DNA from: Epiperipatus broadwayi
Taxonomy: Eukaryota > Onychophora > Udeonychophora > Euonychophora > Peripatidae
DNA length: 64,000 nucleotides
Reading direction: 5' to 3'
Assembly (NCBI GenBank): GCA_028023455.1
Contig: JAQFVV010006255.1
Span: 4,634,501-4,698,500 of the forward strand
How positions within the stretch are numbered: position 1 is the first letter of the stretch; each line of letters starts with the position of its first letter. The notes under the pieces were generated by a model that had not been told where the DNA came from, searched no databases, and worked only from the letters and a program-made list of their open reading frames with translations. Both the position numbers and the translations under genes were made by a program. Below are positions 59,730 through 64,000 of the stretch, piece by piece.

Positions 59730-62290
59730 TTAATCTACAGTACTTTAATTAATTTTCAGCCAGTGTCCTCACAAGACAATCAATACATTCATTAATGACC
59801 TATCCAAATTAAAGTTCAATGGCTACAAAAGTAAAAAAAGTGCCAATCAAAAGACAATTTTAATGATGTACAGCAACCAAATGTATTAATATTATATTTT
59901 AAAATGTGTACATACATTTTAAAACTGTATATTCACTCACTTTTATGGAATAAAATTCTTATTAATGATATTTTGCTTGTGGCAAAAATTATGATCATCA
60001 TAAATTGATTTCATGCATTATGCAATTAATAATGAAATTTGCATGATCAAAATTAATAAATGTGTGTAATATATCATTTACTATGCAGTATTTGCTTAAT
60101 TTTAAATCATGATATCATAATTTGTTTCAGACATATACAAGCCACAACAGATATTATCACAAACATAAAAAGATACAAATTTTATTCAACATAAAACTAA
60201 AAATAAATTTTGATCATATATTATACTATCAATAATTAATTTTAAATTGTGTACTATATTAACTAAATTATTCAGTCAACTAATTTTGAATTAAAACTTC
60301 TCAGTCAAATTAAACTAGTTACAATGTAAATCTAAAATATTTTCAGCTAAAAAATGGAAAAAGAAAATGATTTCATAAATTATGTAATTAAAAATCAACT
60401 TTATATGAACAAAAGTTTTAAATCTAAGTTAAAAATATTTACTCCAGATTTTAAATAATAATCCCATAATTTGTTTTAAACATATCCATGACAATTGTGA
60501 TGCTATCACAACATTAAAAAATTATAATACCAAAAAAAAAAAAAATTAATTCTTCATAAAAATAAATTTTGATTGTTTATTAATAATTAATTTTAAGTTT
60601 AATAATGTATATGTATTAATTAAAATATTCAGTTGAGCAATATAAAATTAAAACCTTTATTAATGCTAATTTCAGTCAAATCAAAAGTGCTATTATTGTA
60701 AATGTATTTTAGGTAAAAACAAAGAAAGAAGGGAGATGATTTCATGCATTATACATTTAATAATAAATTTTATATGATAAAATATAAAGCAAATAAATTG
60801 AAAAGTTTCATGCTTTTAATTTTTGTTTGAATGACTCACATTTCTGCCATTACAATGAACTGTTTTATTTAAAAATGCTAGGCCATTTCAAAAAAATGGT
60901 TACCATGCTATACCAAGAAAAAGATCACATAGTATATAGTGTAAAAAAGTCTTAAATATTGATTACAATATGCAAACACAGAATGCATTAGATACATATT
61001 TTCTGTTTTAAGACGTCAGAATTATTATTATTAGTTTTTAAAGTTAACTGCATAATTTGGTTTTGGTAATGTACAGTTCTATAATCTGGATATCCTTATA
61101 CTATTAAATGTTGCTTTCTTAATAAATAATATAAGATTATGAATTTTAAACATATAAAACTTTAGTGTGGGTTTTTTCCCCAGTGCAATGATTAACAATT
61201 ATTTGGAAAAAGTCAAAAAATTGTCAACTATGAGCTATACCCCCTTTCTTAGTTCATTTTACTGTGCTTTTACACATTTTTATTGATTTTTTAAAAAAGT
61301 TTACAGCTGCATACATTTCAACTGGAATCATATCAACTAATAACATCACATCACTTCTTCAACATATGGTCCAAAAAATCATTGCAACCTTCAAGATATA
61401 CTAATTTCAACAAGTAATGTGGTATTTTTTCAATGCTTTGGATAACAATACCAATAAGAAATTGATTATTACAACACTGAAGAGCTTTAGAAACTACACA
61501 TGAAAGAATTAGCTAATAAAAAATTAATGCAACTGAATAAAGAAAAGAAAATCACTAAGCCTGTGAAGAAGAAGCAAGACATCAACAACAACAACAAAAA
61601 AATCTGAAGAAACTGATTTTGTACCATGATGCTATAAACAGCAGTTTCAAAGAATTTTAAACTTTTTCTCTATAGATCCTCAGCCATCAACAACTGGTGT
61701 ACCTTCTCCAAAAAAATCCCAACATCATTAAAGAATTTAAAGGCAATACTAGACTTTTTTAATGAGCAACTGATAACTCAAAACACTAGATAATAATGAT
61801 TTCCGAATGGATGGATTATAAGAAAAAAAAACTTTTAAGTGTTTTTTTTACATAGATTTAAGTTGCATTATCTTAAATACATACATATTTTATGTGCATT
61901 CTTTCATAATACACACAAAGCACAGTTTACACATGCACATACTGTACATTAAAAGTTTTTTAACTTACTATAAATACTAAGTTAAATTCTTTGTTAAACA
62001 ATATTAACACTTTATAATATAATTTTTATTAGCAGAAACTAACTCAATTTTTTCCCATAGAAAAGCATTACAATCCCTTGCTTCTTATATGGTCTTCTTG
62101 CTTTATGATGAGTTTTGGGGACCCAATTGTTCTCACTAAGCAAGGATAAAGGTGTTTATTCATCTTAATAAGTAAATAGATAATAATATGGTCAGCTGCT
62201 TAAGAATTCTATAACTAACATAGCAGGTTCAGCATATCAATTCCATTCAGTTTTTATTTCCCTTTTCTAGGTTTACAGGGTAATTTGAAC
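59730..62290. other. AT-rich non-coding stretch
   Basis: Related segments recur loosely near 60000 and 60370 (ATTTCATGCATTATGCAATT, ATTTCATAAATTATGTAATT) and near 60740, suggesting an old degenerate repeat. No gene was seen. Confidence 0.4.
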
Positions 62291-62295
62291 CTGCA

Positions 62296-62400
62296 CAGTT
62301 TGGCACAGTTGGTAGAGCATCCAACTTGGAATCAAGAGGTCCCAGGATCGATTTGGCATTCACAAGTCTGGTGCTTGAACTTCTTATGACCTCCTGAGCA
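62296..62400 (+). other. tRNA-like head, probable SINE
   Basis: TGGCACAGTTGG is a good Pol III A box. AGGATCGATTT stands at B-box distance with two changes. The sequence between (GTAGAGCATCCAACTTGGAA) resembles a tRNA D-loop and anticodon arm, but the anticodon stem does not pair. GC-richer sequence continues to about 62400. It is unlike the SINE at 39439, so it would be a second family. Confidence 0.45.
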
Positions 62401-62950
62401 ATAAGCTATACAATTTTTTTTATCAAGCAATTTGGTAATATCAGTTCTTCACAACAATAAAAAACTGCTCAAATTAAAATATAAATCTGTATATATACAA
62501 AATAGTTATAACAAAAATATGGCATCAAAATTCTTTAATCTTTTTAATTTAATTCTAACATAAAACAAAAACAAAATTAGAACAAATTTCATTATTTTCT
62601 ATCAAATTACAAAGCAAATTTTTAACTTATTTTCTTCTTCTTTTAATTGGTTTAATTAAAGCAATATCACAATCACCAACAAAGCATTTACTAGAATACA
62701 AATATAAAATTATTAGCTTCACTATATATATAAAGTTACATGAATATTTTTCCAAGCAAAAGATTAAACAAATAACTCTTGTTATTTAATATGAATTCTA
62801 GTAGGAATTATTAAAAAAAAAAGGGGGGGGGGGGAAATAATGTCAGAAAAATAAAATATAAACATAATAACTTCATTCTTTGAATTATTAATGAAATACT
62901 TTTCGTTTATATTTTTTAACCAAAATATTAAAATTATATAATGTAAAGGT
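62401..62950. other. AT-rich non-coding stretch
   Basis: It contains an A-run followed by a G-run at about 62813-62834. Nothing else was seen. Confidence 0.4.
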
Positions 62951-63126
62951 ACTTGTGTACTATATCTGCAACAAAGAAATGATAGGAGGCTTTTTCACAT
63001 TGATATCAATACACTGCTAACTTTGTAATGTTGTTATTTTGGCAACCATTTACAAAGTTATCAATGCATTGATATGAATGTGAAAAGCCCTCCTATCTTC
63101 TCTTCATTGCAGGAATAGTACACAAG
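62951..63126. mobile_element. Foldback MITE, about 75-bp arms
   Basis: Left arm 62951-63030 and right arm 63050-63126 are inverted copies with few mismatches (ACTTGTGTACTAT...GATAGGAGGC, TTTTTCACATTGATATCAAT). Only 19 bases separate them. It is non-coding. The target repeat of the next insertion (63124-63134) overlaps its end. Confidence 0.7.
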
Positions 63127-63134
63127 ATCTGTAT

Positions 63135-63252
63135 TAAACCAGCAAGCATCACATGATCACATCTCCAATACTAGCATATAATTGTTTATAAACAAAGCAA
63201 AGCAAAAACACAGGTGGCACTACTATATGGAGTTTTGCTTTGCTTTGTTTAT
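63135..63252. mobile_element. Mini retrozyme-family insertion
   Basis: An exact 11-bp direct repeat AAGATCTGTAT flanks it (63124-63134 and 63253-63263). It starts TAAACCAGCAAGCATCACAT, like the junction at 57081-57100, and contains CACAGGTGGCACTACTATAT and GGAGTTTTGCT, like the unit's other end. An inverted pair TTGTTTATAAACAAAGCAAA / TTTGCTTTGTTTAT lies inside. The ribozyme part is deleted, leaving two fused termini. Confidence 0.7.
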
Positions 63253-63263
63253 AAGATCTGTAT

Positions 63264-63736
63264 TTTTAAAAAAGGAAAAAAAAATATTATACTAGATATA
63301 CATGTACTTCTATGAAATTTACAAGTATGCAGACGACAAACCTGGCACTTAATTCAATTAATTTCAAAAAATGTGTACCAAAACATTACATACACACACA
63401 TGGTATTTACTGGCTATTAATAGAACATGTCGTATGCTTGAAATAATATGCAATTATTCTTCATTCTTCTTTCAGAAACAAGACGGAGAGATTTTTTTCC
63501 TTGGAAATCCCCCCCCCCTCCGAACATGTGTTTGTGCAGTACATGGTTAAAATGGTATTTTGTTGCGAAATGTAATTTTTCAAATCACCAATGTGTTTTA
63601 TTTTTGTTTAAAGGGAAAGAACAACAACAGTAACACACACACACACAAAACTAATAACAAAGTCAATGTAGTAATTGTATAAGCAAATTTAAAAAAATAG
63701 TGAAAATTGCAGCACTTTGATGAGATGTTATTTTAT
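63264..63736. other. Sequence downstream of the Merlin transposase
   Basis: It contains C8 (63509-63516) and (AC)n (about 63631-63646) tracts. The Merlin terminal inverted repeat should lie here but I could not identify it without the other end. Confidence 0.35.
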
Positions 63737-64000
63737 TTACAATAGAGAAAACACATTCTTTATATCATTTAGTATGACAAAAAAGGAATCATCATCTCGG
63801 TGTAGTCTATGCCAAATAAATTCTGACACGTAAGAATCCATATGTTGCCATGATGTCCCACATTGTTGTTTATTACGCCATTTGACAGAGCCCCATAGGT
63901 GTTCAATGTTTTGGATGTGAACCCCAGTTTCATAATTCACAAAGTTGTAGCTGTAGTTGACGTGATAATGGTCATAACCAGCAGCTTTTAATTCCTCCAA
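63737..64000 (-). CDS. Merlin (ISXO2/IS1595-like) transposase, C-terminus, partial
   Basis: This DDE transposase would cut and join DNA ends of a Merlin element, the eukaryotic relative of bacterial IS1595/IS1016. The visible 87 residues run off the window, so the protein start is missing. The block VNYETGVHIQNIEHLWGSVK, then WRNKQQCGTSWQHMDSYVSE and FIWHRLHRDDDSFFVILNDI matches the end of the ISXO2-like domain; the glutamate of QNIEHLW is the likely third catalytic residue. The frame is uninterrupted and ends with a stop at 63737-63739, so this may be the C-terminus of an intact copy. No host gene is known to carry this block, though domesticated copies are possible. Confidence 0.8.
   Translation of the reverse strand: MEELKAAGYDHYHVNYSYNFVNYETGVHIQNIEHLWGSVKWRNKQQCGTSWQHMDSYVSEFIWHRLHRDDDSFFVILNDIKNVFSLL

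Noticed and set aside
63448-63633. 61-codon frame with a Pro run
   Set aside because: The Pro run comes from a C8 tract, and there is no family resemblance.

Overview
The window is very AT-rich, repeat-laden, gene-poor eukaryotic DNA, most likely from an invertebrate animal. No host protein-coding gene, rRNA or functional tRNA can be supported. Everything recognisable is a transposable element, a remnant of one, or simple or tandem repeat. The mix argues for a metazoan and against a bacterium or archaeon: non-LTR retrotransposons of at least four kinds, a Penelope-like element (PLE) with a GIY-YIG nuclease tail, a tRNA-headed SINE, hAT-type elements and a Merlin transposase. The species cannot be told from the sequence.

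Layout. 0.3-0.9 kb: foldback repeat with a hammerhead-like core. 0.9-2.0 kb: CpG-rich DNA transposon. 2.2-3.6 kb: tandem duplication, a foldback family and a hairpin element. 3.9-7.4 kb: decayed hAT element. 7.4-25 kb: AT-rich DNA with foldback insertions (10.1, 12.8 and 17.6 kb) and minisatellites. 25.7-26.5 kb: hAT-like MITE. 28.7-31.5 kb: RTE-type LINE on the minus strand. 36-44 kb: two more hAT-like MITEs, three SINE copies (one nested in a MITE), a diverged hammerhead repeat, a GC-richer patch and a second LINE remnant. 44.5 kb: RTE endonuclease fragment. 46.8-53.0 kb: broken L1/Tx1-like LINE on the plus strand, interrupted by a palindrome. 53.0-54.7 kb: CR1/Jockey-group LINE on the minus strand, tail to tail with it. 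54.9-55.3 kb: palindromic retroposon. 56.6-57.8 kb: hammerhead-ribozyme retrozyme-like insertion. 59.4-59.7 kb: PLE GIY-YIG remnant with a hammerhead-like tail. 62.3-63.3 kb: tRNA-like head and small foldback elements. 63.7-64.0 kb: C-terminus of a Merlin transposase, running off the window.

Main point. The window holds a set of small non-coding foldback elements that are not classical MITEs. Several are flanked by target duplications of 10-21 bp and combine tandem units with an inverted unit. The best case (56641-57774) has two directly repeated 454-bp units plus one inverted truncated unit, between 13-bp direct repeats. Each unit carries a compact type I hammerhead ribozyme with a two-base-pair stem III. 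This architecture is known from PLE-associated retrozymes, and a PLE nuclease remnant lies 2 kb away, so I infer that PLE machinery mobilised them. No enzyme in the window looks intact, so these elements would depend on copies elsewhere.
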